Numbered from the stretch's first letter, positions 33,194-42,391 are shown. The stretch: DNA of 64,000 bases from Agromyces laixinhei (GCF_006337065.1 NZ_CP040872.1:62001-126000); one strand, 5' to 3'. A program made the numbers and translations. Notes: generated by a model from the letters alone, not told the origin.

Positions 33194-35793
33194 CCTCCCT
33201 ACACGTGTCGAGCACCGTGCTCTCCGAGACCGAGCCTCCCTTCGTCGGGGAGCGTCAGGTGCGCCCGGCGGTAGATGCGATCGTCGCACCGTGGGCCGAG
33301 TTCCCCCGCGCGATCGTCGTGGGCAACGCCGGTTCCGGCAAGTCGACCGTGCTGCGTCATCTGCATCGCAAGCTCGCGGCAGATGATCGTGATGCGAGCC
33401 TGCTCGCCGGCACCGACCTGGACGTCACGCGCGTCCCCGGGTCGCATGTGCTCCTGGTCGATGATCTGCACCTGATGAGCGCCGCGCAGCTCGAAGGCGT
33501 GCGAATTCGCTCGAACGATCCCGCTGCCGCGCTCGTGGTGGCGAGCCGCCCGTGGCCGGCGTCCGACGCCCTGACCGCGATCTCGCGACGACTCGAGCAG
33601 ACGCGACCGGCGATCGTCCTCGGCCATGTCTCGCGGTCCGACGTGCTCACCTTTCTCGAGACCCGCGACGAACGGCTCTCGAATCGTTGCCTCGATCACA
33701 TCCTCCTGGCCACCGGCGGCGTGTCATGGCTCGTGACCGAGGCGCTGGCCGCGCACGACGAGCGCGACTGCGTCGACGACGAGGAGCACCGCGAACTCGC
33801 CCGCATCCTCGAGGAGCGGATCGCACACCGGCTCGACACCGTCGACTCCGACCTGCGCCGAACGATCGAGGTGCTCGCCATCGTCGGCGGGCGCTCGCGA
33901 CCGATCGTCGGAACCCCCGAGCACAGCGATGAGAGCATCATGAAGGGATACGCCGAGGGCCTGTTGACGCGCAACGGCCAGCCGGTGCCGCTCGTGCGTG
34001 CCACCATCAGGGCGACGATCCCCGCACGGCGCATCATCGATGTGAGCAGCAGCCTGGCGGAGGTCATCGCGCGCTCCGCAGGGTCGGATGACTCCGGAAA
34101 CGACGATTGGGCGGGCCTCATCGGCGATCCGCAGGTCGGCGCTGCGCTCGTGCAGCACGGCGATGGAATGCTGGAGGACCACCCGCGCCGGGCGCTCGAG
34201 CTCTATGGCGCGGCACTCGACTCCGGTGTCGACCCGGCGAGTATCGCTGCGCGTCGCGCGCAGGCGGCGTGGGCGGCGAACGATCTCGATGCCGCCGGCG
34301 CGCTCATCGATGCGGCACCGGCCCGCAGCACCGACCGCGACCGGCTGGCGGATGTCGCAGCTGCGACCTGGGCCGGCCGCGGCATGATGGAACAGGCGTC
34401 GGCCGTGTACCGCGCGACGCGGCCCGGCGACCCCGATTCGAGAGTGCGGGCGATGATCGCCGAGTACGGCGTGGGCGAGTTCGACGAGGCGACCGAGATC
34501 GCCCACGAGTTCGCCGCCGCCGGCAGCACCGGCACGCCGACGGCACTGGGCGTTTCGATGCAGTTGCTCGGTCGCGGTCTCGCCGCCTCGGTCGCCCGTG
34601 AGGCCGCACCGGCGTTGCTCGTCGATCTGGTGCGCGCGTCGGAGATGTACACGTCCTCCCGCACCTCCGCGGCGATCCCCGAGTTGCCGGCCGTCATCGC
34701 GGCGACGGTCGCGATGAACCTCGGCGACCTTGCGACCGCGCACTCCGTGATCGACGACGCGATCGCCGGCAGGCAGGGCGGCGAATGGGCGCGGCAGCGA
34801 CTGCTGCTCTGGCGTGCGTGGGTCGCGGTGCAGCGAGCCTGGCCCGCCGAGGCGCGCGAGTCGCTCGCGCGGGCGCTCGATTGTGCACCGGCCCTGTCGC
34901 CACGTGACGCATTGCTCGCCCATGCGGTGCAGGTTGCGATCGCACGCCGGTACGAGGATGCAGCCGGCCTCGAGGCCGCTTGGCGTCAGGCCCGACCGAG
35001 CATCCTTCGCACCGAGATCGACCTCTACCTGTTGCTTCCGCTGGTCGAACTCGTCTGCTCGGCGGCGAAGGTGGGCGACTCCGAGCACGTCGAGTCGCAC
35101 GTGGCCCGCGGCTTCGAGATCGTCGAAGGGCTCGGAGCACCCGCGCTGTGGTCGGCCCAACTGCGTTGGGCGGGCATCCAGCAGGGCATCCTGCTGAATC
35201 GGCCCGACGATCTCACCCCGCACGCGCACGCACTGGTGGCAGCGGCCCCGACGAGCCGCATCGCCGCAGTCATGGCGAAGGCCGGCAGGGTGTGGACGTC
35301 GGTGCTCGCCGGCACGGTGAACGCCGACGCCGTCGAGAGTTCCGCCCGGGGTCTCGCCTCGGCAGGACTCGCCTGGGACGCGGCACGCCTGGCCGGGCAC
35401 GGCGCCGCACGCACCACCGACCGAAAGGTCGCCGCCCGTCTGTTGTCGTGTGCGCGCGACCTGCACCCCAACGAGGCCGCACGCCGGCCCGCGGCATCCG
35501 CAACCGAGGCGTCACCGGCCCCGGCGCAGTCTGCTCCTGGCACCGAAGTGCTGAGCGATCGCGAACTCGAGGTCGCCAGACTCGTGCTGCAGGGCAAGAC
35601 CTACGCCGAGATCGGCGAGACCATCTTCATCTCGCCCCGCACTGCCGAGCACCATATCGCTCACATCCGTCGCCGTCTCGGCGCGTCGTCGCGTTCCGAG
35701 GTGATCGCCAAACTGCGAGTGCTGATCGAGGAATCGGGCACTGCAGAAGGCGTGTCGGCGGCCGGGGGCGGGAACACGGACGCACCCCCCTAG
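33190..35793 (+). CDS. large ATPase/LuxR-type transcription regulator (IniR-like by context)
   Basis: 867 aa. P-loop VVGNAGSGKST at residues 43-53 and Walker-B HVLLVDDLHLM near 90 define a STAND/AAA ATPase module; the middle (about 300-770) is an Ala-rich helical repeat region; the C-terminal LuxR HTH is about 785-850 (LSDRELEVARLVLQGKTYAE, IGETIFISPRTAEHHIAHIR). Mycobacterial IniR (Rv0339c), a regulator of iniBAC, is a protein of this general type and size. Here the gene stands in the same locus as IniA/IniB/IniC-like genes, so it is the likely activator of both operons; that is inference. The start ATG overlaps the Hsp70 stop by 4 nt. Confidence 0.88.
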   Translation: MTSLHVSSTVLSETEPPFVGERQVRPAVDAIVAPWAEFPRAIVVGNAGSGKSTVLRHLHRKLAADDRDASLLAGTDLDVTRVPGSHVLLVDDLHLMSAAQLEGVRIRSNDPAAALVVASRPWPASDALTAISRRLEQTRPAIVLGHVSRSDVLTFLETRDERLSNRCLDHILLATGGVSWLVTEALAAHDERDCVDDEEHRELARILEERIAHRLDTVDSDLRRTIEVLAIVGGRSRPIVGTPEHSDESIMKGYAEGLLTRNGQPVPLVRATIRATIPARRIIDVSSSLAEVIARSAGSDDSGNDDWAGLIGDPQVGAALVQHGDGMLEDHPRRALELYGAALDSGVDPASIAARRAQAAWAANDLDAAGALIDAAPARSTDRDRLADVAAATWAGRGMMEQASAVYRATRPGDPDSRVRAMIAEYGVGEFDEATEIAHEFAAAGSTGTPTALGVSMQLLGRGLAASVAREAAPALLVDLVRASEMYTSSRTSAAIPELPAVIAATVAMNLGDLATAHSVIDDAIAGRQGGEWARQRLLLWRAWVAVQRAWPAEARESLARALDCAPALSPRDALLAHAVQVAIARRYEDAAGLEAAWRQARPSILRTEIDLYLLLPLVELVCSAAKVGDSEHVESHVARGFEIVEGLGAPALWSAQLRWAGIQQGILLNRPDDLTPHAHALVAAAPTSRIAAVMAKAGRVWTSVLAGTVNADAVESSARGLASAGLAWDAARLAGHGAARTTDRKVAARLLSCARDLHPNEAARRPAASATEASPAPAQSAPGTEVLSDRELEVARLVLQGKTYAEIGETIFISPRTAEHHIAHIRRRLGASSRSEVIAKLRVLIEESGTAEGVSAAGGGNTDAPP

Positions 35794-35829
35794 GGCCCCC
35801 GCGCGACGTTCGGGGATAGCCCCGATGCC
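35787..35829 (+). promoter_or_regulatory. 43-bp element A, shared with 42392-42434
   Basis: Begins CCCCTA (overlapping the regulator stop codon) and ends CCCCGATGCC, with TCGGG in the middle. The same 43-nt layout occurs upstream of the converging operon: 29 of 43 positions agree without gaps, with both ends identical. A -10-like TACGTT follows about 19 nt later, so the element would overlap or precede the -35 region of the iniB-like gene. Confidence 0.6.
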
Positions 35830-35913
35830 ACGCCGGGCACGACCGGCATACGTTGGGAACAGACCAGCTTCGTACTTGCGTGAATCTCGCCTATCGACCG
35901 CTGAGGAGTCGAC

Positions 35914-36666
35914 ATGAACACACCGGTAACGACCATCGCCGACGCGTTGATCGCATTCATCCTGAGTCTTCTCCGCGACCCCGAGGCGGCCGAGCAGTTC
36001 AACGCGACACCAGAGAAGGTCATCGCCGAGAACGGCCTGCAGAACGCCTGCGCCGCAGACGTGAAGGCGGTCGCACCGGTGGTCATCGACGACCCGACGG
36101 TGGTCGCGAAGGCGATGGTGCCGGCGCGGCCCGTCGAACCGAACGAACCGAACGAGGTCGTCAACGAGATCTCCCGCATCATCAACCAGTTCACCACCAC
36201 GATCGACAACCGAGCGACGATCATCGACCAGTCGACGAACCAGAACATCTGGGCCGGCGGCGATGTGACGCAGATCTTCGATCAGGAGGCCGTCGTGGCA
36301 TCCGGCGACAACGCCGTCGCGGCAGGCAACGATGCTTCGGTCGACGCCTCCGACTCCACGATCACGACGGGCGACATCGCGGTGGGCAACACCAGCGGCT
36401 CGCACAACACGACGGGCGAGACGCCGGTCGACGACGCGACCACGCCCGCACCCGACGCAGGCGCGGACGCCCCGGTCGACACGGTGACCGAGACCCCGGT
36501 CACGGATGTCGCGGCCGCACCTGTCGAGCAGGCCGTCGACGCGACCGTCGAGGCGACCGAGCCCTTGATGGCGGACCTCACCGAGACGGAGTCGTACAGC
36601 GCCGACGAGCCCCTCACAGCGCCGGAGCCCGAGCCGTACGCCGAAGATCTGACCGAGGAGCCGTGA
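35914..36666 (+). CDS. IniB-like N-terminal-domain protein
   Basis: 250 aa. Residues 1-65 (TTIADALIAFILSLLRDPEA, AEQFNATPEKVIAENGLQNA) match the N-terminal domain of mycobacterial IniB. Residues about 85-165 are a beta-rich Asn/Asp-containing region (TTIDNRATIIDQSTNQNIWA, VVASGDNAVAAGNDASVDAS, TTGDIAVGNTSGSHNTTGET) that is shared in two separate pieces with the Gly-rich protein at 41155-42308. The C-terminal 80 residues are an acidic Pro/Thr/Glu-rich tail. GAGGAG precedes ATG 35914. Role unknown; in mycobacteria the iniBAC operon responds to cell-wall stress. Confidence 0.82.
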   Translation: MNTPVTTIADALIAFILSLLRDPEAAEQFNATPEKVIAENGLQNACAADVKAVAPVVIDDPTVVAKAMVPARPVEPNEPNEVVNEISRIINQFTTTIDNRATIIDQSTNQNIWAGGDVTQIFDQEAVVASGDNAVAAGNDASVDASDSTITTGDIAVGNTSGSHNTTGETPVDDATTPAPDAGADAPVDTVTETPVTDVAAAPVEQAVDATVEATEPLMADLTETESYSADEPLTAPEPEPYAEDLTEEP

Positions 36667-36676
36667 CCTGCGATAC

Positions 36677-37291
36677 GTGACGGAGCAGACGAATCCACAA
36701 GCCGGCGCGCCGGCGATGAATGAGGCCATCACCACGGGCCGCAAGCGAGACGCGCCGGAACGCCCGTCCGTCGTCAATCCCAACGCGGCCCCGGTGCTCG
36801 TCAAGCTCACCCCGCCGTTCTCCGTGCGGGCGAGCCAGTTCTTCTGGATCCTCAGTTTCGCCGTGGGCGGGTTCGCGGTGGTGTACTTCTTCGTCATCCG
36901 GAAGACCCAGCTTCCCCTGATCGCCGACGTCGTTCGCGGAGTCGGCGATGCGCGCGCCGAGCAGACGTACGAGACCGCCGCCGACATCGTGTTCTGGATC
37001 GTCTTCGGCGTGATGGTGACGGTGCTCCTGGCCCAGATCACGCTGCTCGTCTCGTTCATGAGCAGGCGCCCCAAGATTCGCTGGTGGCAGCTCTCGACGT
37101 TGGTGGTGCAGATCCTCCTGCTGCTGCTGGCGATGGACCTGGTGGCGATCGGTGAACGCGGCGAGCCGTTGCGGCTCCTGCTAGCCGCCCAATGCGGGCT
37201 CGTGCTGATCGCGTTGCTCGCGAGCGTGCTCCCCGGCGCCATCGCCTGGACCGCCCGGCAGCACGACATCCGCCGCGGGCCGCAGTTCTGA
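36677..37291 (+). CDS. four-helix membrane protein of the dynamin locus
   Basis: 204 aa from GTG 36677, 10 nt after the iniB-like stop. A polar N-terminus of ~50 residues, then helices at about 53-75 (FFWILSFAVGGFAVVYFFVI), 100-125 (IVFWIVFGVMVTVLLAQITL), 138-155 and 165-190. No family recognised. Its 3' end overlaps the converging IniC-like gene by 111 bp tail to tail, so the two transcripts would be antisense there. Position suggests a membrane partner for the dynamin or IniB-like proteins. Confidence 0.75.
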   Translation: MTEQTNPQAGAPAMNEAITTGRKRDAPERPSVVNPNAAPVLVKLTPPFSVRASQFFWILSFAVGGFAVVYFFVIRKTQLPLIADVVRGVGDARAEQTYETAADIVFWIVFGVMVTVLLAQITLLVSFMSRRPKIRWWQLSTLVVQILLLLLAMDLVAIGERGEPLRLLLAAQCGLVLIALLASVLPGAIAWTARQHDIRRGPQF

Positions 37292-38743
37292 CGCGATCTC
37301 CTCCAGACTCCGGATCACCACCCGGCAGGCACCCACCGCAGCGCGATCGGTCAGCGGAGACTCGGCCAGACGGCGCCAGTGCACCAAGAGGTCATCCACA
37401 CGGTCTCGGAGGGAGTCGCCGGCTGCGTTCTCCGCCATGCCGAGGCGTACGTGAGTCGGAGTGCCCTTGGCGCCGATGATCGTCTGGGCGTCCTCGGCAT
37501 CCTGCGCCGTCAGCGGCAACCCCTCGGATCGCGCACTGGCCAGCAGCGAGAGCTCGCGCAGCGCGTGTGCGCCGGCGGTGATGCGCTCGATGCCGCCGCG
37601 AATCTCCTCCGTTCCCTCACGCGGCTTCTCGCGGATGAGCTGGTCGAGGCCGAGCAGCACGCCGCGCACCTTGAGCGTCGACGCACGAGTGCGGAACTGC
37701 ACGCGCACGAACTGCTGGAGCTCGATCAGTCCGCTCTGCTGCACCAACTGCTCCGACAGGTCGGACGAGCTTTCGACCCCGCCGCGGATCAGTGCGGTGG
37801 CCAGTCGCACCCCGAACAGTCCGAACCGGCCGAGCAGATGCCGGCGCTCTGCCGCGCTGAGCTCGGTCACGTCGGACGTCATCGTGAATCGGTCGGCCGA
37901 CACGAGGAGGCGCTCACGGTCGGCGCGTTCGAGTTCGGCCAGTTGGCGGAAGGCCGTGTACTCGCTCTCGCGAAGTGTGCGAGCCCCCTCTGCCAGGAGC
38001 CCCGCGACCGGGATGACGCCGAGCACCAGCGAGGCCAGGTCTCCGTCGAGTTCGTAGCGACGCGCCACCTTGCCCGCCGACAGCAGCGAACCGATGCGAC
38101 CGGAACCGATCTCGTCTGAACGGGAGAGCACGCCGAGCGCGCAGATGGTCTGCGCCGCCCCGGCCGCGGTGTCGCGGAAGGCCTCGAGGAACTTGACGTC
38201 CGATGCGTGCAGGTGTCGCATGAGGTAGACGACGGCATCTGCTGACGACGGCGCCTCCTCAGGAGTGAGGAACAGTGTCGCGCGCGCAGAGGTGTCTTCA
38301 GAGAGGGAGGCGATGCCCGGAGTGTCGATGAGGATCATCGACTTCAGCCCGACGAGCGGCCACCCGACGTCGATCCAGCCCACCTCCTCGGCGGGTGTGT
38401 CACCGAGGTCCATCACCAGGCGTCCTTGATCTCGTCGCACCGGCAGCCGCTTGGGCTCACCCTCCTTCGGGTGCAGCGTGATGGTCGGAGTGGCCGAGTA
38501 GCGGTACCAGGTGACGACCCGCGTGCACTCACCGGCATCCGTCGGTGCGATCTGCTCGCCGAGCAGGGCGTTCAGCAACGTCGACTTGCCCGCCTTCACC
38601 ATGCCGGCGACCGCGAGCCGCAGGGGTTCGTTCAGGCGCCGCTCGAGTTCGGCGATCGAGACCTGCGCCGCGGAATCACCGGCGTAGACGCTGCGTGCCG
38701 TTCGCAGCAGGCCCTCTGCATCGTCCCTCGCCTGTGCCGTCAC
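37181..38743 (-). CDS. dynamin-family GTPase, IniC-like
   Basis: 520 aa. GTPase motifs: G1 GMVKAGKST at residues 47-55, G2 region with Thr near 75, G3 DTPG at 140-143, and a degenerate G4 SRSD at 207-210 (usual T/NKxD). Long helical middle and C-terminal regions follow (about 260-520), with no clear membrane helix. Similar in length and layout to mycobacterial IniC (493 aa). GTG start overlaps the IniA-like stop by 4 nt (GTGA), so the two GTPases are made together, likely as a heteromeric pair. The last 37 codons overlap the opposing membrane protein gene. Confidence 0.88.
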   Translation of the reverse strand: MTAQARDDAEGLLRTARSVYAGDSAAQVSIAELERRLNEPLRLAVAGMVKAGKSTLLNALLGEQIAPTDAGECTRVVTWYRYSATPTITLHPKEGEPKRLPVRRDQGRLVMDLGDTPAEEVGWIDVGWPLVGLKSMILIDTPGIASLSEDTSARATLFLTPEEAPSSADAVVYLMRHLHASDVKFLEAFRDTAAGAAQTICALGVLSRSDEIGSGRIGSLLSAGKVARRYELDGDLASLVLGVIPVAGLLAEGARTLRESEYTAFRQLAELERADRERLLVSADRFTMTSDVTELSAAERRHLLGRFGLFGVRLATALIRGGVESSSDLSEQLVQQSGLIELQQFVRVQFRTRASTLKVRGVLLGLDQLIREKPREGTEEIRGGIERITAGAHALRELSLLASARSEGLPLTAQDAEDAQTIIGAKGTPTHVRLGMAENAAGDSLRDRVDDLLVHWRRLAESPLTDRAAVGACRVVIRSLEEIASELRPAADVVLPGGPGDGAGEHAREQRDQHEPALGG

Positions 38744-40638
38744 TGCTGAATCGCCTCGGTGCGGGCGGGCGGAAGCTCTGGGATCTCGGCGCGAAGCGCC
38801 TCGAGCTGACGGATCTGGGCCTGCAGCTGCGCCACTCGCTGGTCGCGCTTGGACGTATACGTGGTCGCCGTCTGCTTCGCCGTGACGAGCGCGTCGGACA
38901 GGGAGCGGTGGAGCTCTTCGGCCATCGTCCCGAAGTGGTCGCGGGCAGCACGCTGCACCAGGCGCAACCGGTCTTTGAGCTGCTTGCCGACCTGGAAGGT
39001 CACCTCGTCGATGTAGCGGCGCACATGACCCTTGGCCTCCTGCTTCCTGCGGACCAGTCGCGCGCTCATGTCTTCGCGGTAGGCACGCCGGCCGACCAGC
39101 ACCCCGGCGAGCAGCGACAGCGGATTGATCAGCGTCATGCCGATCAGCCCGGTGGCGAGGCCCACCATGAGCACGCCGCCGTAAGAACCGCGCACGCCGA
39201 TGTAGATGCGCTCTCCTGCGCCGAGACGACCCGAGTCGAGCACGGAGATGTCCTCGACCGGATCGAGCACTCCCTGGGTGTCACCGACGTCGATCGCCGG
39301 GAGCGCGGCCTCCCCTTCACTGAACAGCTCGGCCACCTCCTCCGACAACCATCGCGAGCGTTCGTCGGTCCACACGAACGTCTCGGAGACCGCAGTGGCG
39401 ACTCGCTGGTCGAGCCATTCGGTGATCTGATCCCAGATCGGCCCGGGGTCGCCCTGCTCGATCGCATCCTCGGCCTCGCGCTGCACCTTGCGCAGCCGAT
39501 CACGCAGATCGTGCTCCATATCGGCGATGAGGTCGGCGACACCGTCGGTGAGCGTCACCTGCCAGCGCGCGGACCGGCCCCGGAACTCGTCGGCACGCAC
39601 CTTCGCCGTCTCCAGCTGGGCGATCATGCGCGGTGTGTCTTCGGGATGCAGGATCGCGTTCAGCTCGGAGCGAAGCGACATCGTGAGCTGCTCGACCACC
39701 GAGACGAGGTCGTGCACGGCGCTGCGCTCGTGGATCACCTCGGCGCGACCGAGCACCTCGCGGCGCAGATGCGTGACGAGCGCCGGAAACCCCGACTCGT
39801 CGTTCAGGGCGCGGTCTTGCAGCTCGGCCGCGAGCAGGCGCAGATCACTGGAGACGGAGAACATCGGCACATCGCCGGCGTCGCGGAGGTGCCCGCGGTC
39901 GATCTGCTCGATCTCACGCCACGACGGGTAGAGATCGGTCTTGGCGAGCACGGCGGCGACGTTCGGCGAGATGCGCATCGCGTGCTTGAGAAACTGCACC
40001 TCGGGTTCGGTGTACTCCTGCGAGGCATCCGACACCAACAGCACAGCGTGCGCCGACGACAGTGCCGACAGCGTCGCGAGCGCATTGGATGACTCCATGC
40101 CGCCCACACCTGGCGAGTCGACGAGCTTCAGACCGCCCCTGAGGATCTCGCGCGGCAGCAGCACCTCGGCCGACACGATGCGTCGCTCGTTGCGCGGGTT
40201 GCCCCGCTCGGAGACGAAATCCGAGATCTCCTCGAGTGCGATCTGCTTGCGTTCGACGGTGGCCGCACCCGTGACCGGGTCCTGGTGCTGCTCGAGCACC
40301 CACGCGGAGGGTTCGTCGGCGTACCCAACCGCCGTCGGCACACTCGTCGCGATGTCGTCGTCGACGGCGCATGCCGGCGCATTGACGAGCGCGTTGATGA
40401 GCTTGCTCTTGCCCTGCTTGAATTCGCCGACCACGATGACCCTGATGTCGGGGTCGACGAGACGAGCCTGCGTCTGCTGCATGCGCCGGGCGAGATCGGC
40501 ACGGCCGGATGCCTCGGCGAGTCGCCCCACGTCGCGCACGACCTCCATCATGGCCGACTTCTCGGCTCCGGGATCTGGAGCGTCGCGCCGGTTCGCCTGC
40601 TGGTCTTCGGGGATCGCAGTATGCTCGCGTTCGACCAC
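38740..40638 (-). CDS. dynamin-family GTPase, IniA-like
   Basis: 632 aa from GTG 40638, close to the 640 aa of mycobacterial IniA. G1 GEFKQGKS at 71-78, G2 ATSVPT near 98, G3 DSPG at 174-177, G4 AKTD at 232-235, then helical stalk regions and a hydrophobic paddle-like pair of helices near 480-510 (GGVLMVGLATGLIGMTLINP). Coiled coil at the C-terminus (QLQAQIRQLEALRAEIPELP). Bacterial dynamin-like proteins bind and fuse or stabilise membranes. The GTG was chosen for GAGGAG 6 nt upstream; GTG about 30 nt further upstream is an alternative. Longer frames read into the small acidic gene. Confidence 0.9.
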   Translation of the reverse strand: MVEREHTAIPEDQQANRRDAPDPGAEKSAMMEVVRDVGRLAEASGRADLARRMQQTQARLVDPDIRVIVVGEFKQGKSKLINALVNAPACAVDDDIATSVPTAVGYADEPSAWVLEQHQDPVTGAATVERKQIALEEISDFVSERGNPRNERRIVSAEVLLPREILRGGLKLVDSPGVGGMESSNALATLSALSSAHAVLLVSDASQEYTEPEVQFLKHAMRISPNVAAVLAKTDLYPSWREIEQIDRGHLRDAGDVPMFSVSSDLRLLAAELQDRALNDESGFPALVTHLRREVLGRAEVIHERSAVHDLVSVVEQLTMSLRSELNAILHPEDTPRMIAQLETAKVRADEFRGRSARWQVTLTDGVADLIADMEHDLRDRLRKVQREAEDAIEQGDPGPIWDQITEWLDQRVATAVSETFVWTDERSRWLSEEVAELFSEGEAALPAIDVGDTQGVLDPVEDISVLDSGRLGAGERIYIGVRGSYGGVLMVGLATGLIGMTLINPLSLLAGVLVGRRAYREDMSARLVRRKQEAKGHVRRYIDEVTFQVGKQLKDRLRLVQRAARDHFGTMAEELHRSLSDALVTAKQTATTYTSKRDQRVAQLQAQIRQLEALRAEIPELPPARTEAIQQ

Positions 40639-40741
40639 TGCAGGCTCCTCGGCATTGACGGCTTCCGGCACGGCTTCCTCGTCTCTCCATCGTGACAGAA
40701 GACGGGGTGGAGTGCACCCCGTCTCGTCTTCGAACTCGACG

Positions 40742-41002
40742 TCACAGTGGGAAGTCGAGCCCCATGCTTCCGTCGACCCCCATGTCGCCGCTGTCGACGA
40801 CGTCATCGACCTCGTCGCCCCAGATGAGCGCGGTGTCGACATCCCAATCGGATGCATCGACGTGCTCGATCTCGGCGGTGAAGAGGTTCACCGCCGTCGG
40901 GTCGGAGAAGGCGTCGGCGGGATCGCTCTCCCACGCACTGTCATCTGACTCGCCGTCGAACGGCAGATCGCTCCAGCCGCTCGCGGCCTCGTCACCAGAC
41001 AT
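40742..41002 (-). CDS. small acidic protein of the dynamin locus
   Basis: 86 aa, very acidic, few basic residues: MSGDEAASGWSDLPFDGESD at the start, ending DMGVDGSMGLDFPL. No family recognised. ATG 41002 is chosen because GAAGG lies 8 nt upstream; GTG 41011 is an alternative. It lies between the Gly-rich protein gene and the iniA-like gene, on the same strand, after a terminator-like hairpin. Its acidic Trp/Asp repeats could mediate binding to the GTPase, but nothing proves this. Confidence 0.7.
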   Translation of the reverse strand: MSGDEAASGWSDLPFDGESDDSAWESDPADAFSDPTAVNLFTAEIEHVDASDWDVDTALIWGDEVDDVVDSGDMGVDGSMGLDFPL

Positions 41003-41110
41003 CTCGTACACCTTCAGACCTGTGGGGAACTTCGCTCAGCATTGCAGATCGAGATCGGCACTGCCGGCAACGGGACGATCGCAGTTGCGGCCGCCCCAGG
41101 ATGGGGGTGT

Positions 41111-41140
41111 GCCCGGCCGCCCCTGAGGGGGCGACCGGGC
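41111..41140 (-). terminator. strong GC hairpin between Gly-rich gene and downstream operon genes
   Basis: 13-bp arms GCCCGGYCGCCCC around a TCA-type 4-nt loop, with one G-U pair on the minus strand. It is 15 bp after the restored stop of the Gly-rich gene. Without a T-run it may be a partial terminator or mRNA stabiliser that makes the first gene more abundant than the GTPases. Confidence 0.55.
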
Positions 41141-41154
41141 GATACTGCGAGAAC

Positions 41155-42308
41155 CTACAGCGTGATGTCGTCGACCTGCACTGCGACGGCGTCGGGGCTG
41201 AGGATGTTGGCGTTGTCGACGTCCACATCCACATCCGTCGAGTAGTCGTCGTTGAACGAGTCATCGACGTCGACGTCCCAGTTGTGCGAGTCCCAGGTGT
41301 TGCCGATCGAGACGTCGCCCACCGAGATGTCGGTGCTGGAGTTGTCGACCCAGGCGTTGTGCCCGGCGGCGACCGAACCGTCACCGGAAGCGGTGTTCGC
41401 CTCCTGCCCGAAGTACTGGGAGACGTTGCCGCCGCCGCCGTCGCCACCGATGGCTCCGACGTTGCCACCGTCGCCGCCGGGGCCGTTGCCGCCGCTGCCA
41501 CCGGTGCCGCTGCCGCCCGTGCCGGATCCGCCGGATCCGCCGCTGCCGCCGTTGCCGCCTGCACCGCCGTCGCCGCCGTCGCCGCTGCCGCCGCCGGGGA
41601 GGAAGTCGAGGAGACCGCCACCGCCGCCTGCACCGCCTGCACCGCCTGCGCGCCTGCGCCGCCTGCGCCGCCTGCGCCGCCGGTTCCGTCGCCGCCGGTG
41701 CCCGCACCGCCGTTGCCGCCGCTGCCGTTGCCACCGGACGCATCTGCGACTGCCACTCCGGCTGCGCCTGCGCCGCCGACGGCCGAGATGTTCTGGTTGA
41801 CCGACTGGTCGACGACCGTCGAACGGTTGTCGATGTTCACCTCGGTGTCGCTGCCGCCCCAGCCACCGCCGTGACCGCCGCCGTATCCGGCTGCCGCCGC
41901 GCCGCCGCCGCCGGCGCCGACGATGTTGAGGTCCTCGAAGCCGACGTTGTACTGGCGAACGCCCGCGTTGATCGAGTGGTCGTTGATCGTCGTGTTGCCC
42001 GAGTCGCGGATCGTCGTGTTGCCCGAGTCGTTGATCGAGTGGTCGTCGTTGTTCGAGTTGATCTTGTTGTCGTTGAACGAGTCGAGGTTGTTGTCGTTCA
42101 GCGAGTCGACGTTGTTGTCGTTCAGCGAGTCGACGTTGTTGTCGTTGAACGAGTCGAGGTTGTTGTCGTTCAGCGAGTCGACGTTGTTGTCGTTGAGCGA
42201 GTGGACGTTGTTGTCATTCAGCGAGTCGACGTTGTTGTCTTGGATCGGCACGTTCACGTTGAACGAGTCGCGGACGCGAGACCACAGAATGTTGTCTTCG
42301 AAAGCCAT
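41155..42308 (-). CDS. repeat- and Gly-rich IniB-like protein, apparent 1-nt frameshift
   Basis: With one base restored the gene encodes 384 aa; as given it shifts frame at about 41650 and would run on to 40992 in an unrelated Ser/Thr/Arg frame. N-terminal block (about 23-86): eight 8-residue repeats of the type DNNVDSLN, then GNTTIRDSGNTTIND. Next NIDNRSTVVDQSVNQNISA, a Gly/Ala-rich stretch of about 130 residues, then ASGDGSVAAGHNAWVDNSST, DISVGDVSIGNTWDSHNWDV and an acidic tail ending VQVDDITL. The two conserved pieces are contiguous in the IniB-like protein at 35914-36666, which argues the restored frame is right. The missing base is a G of the sense strand in GGCGGCGCA repeats. First gene of the minus-strand operon. 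Confidence 0.75.
42060..42243 (-). repeat. 24-bp tandem repeats encoding DNNVDSLN
   Basis: Eight in-frame 24-bp units, seven close to DNN(V/L)DS(L/F)N and a last divergent DNKINSNN. Units alternate VDSLN and LDSFN versions, suggesting growth by duplication of larger blocks. Encodes a probable beta-solenoid or extended Asn/Asp-rich segment. Confidence 0.9.
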
Positions 42309-42391
42309 GAGTGAATTCCTTCGCTTCCCCGGACGCTCTCACGCCCTGTTGTCGGTTACGTGTCTCACGGTACGAGCGAGGCGCGATGGTC

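Noticed and set aside
42060..42243. Possible CRISPR-like array (regular 24-bp repeats)
   Set aside because: The units are directly adjacent without spacers and are in frame, encoding DNNVDSLN; they are protein repeats.
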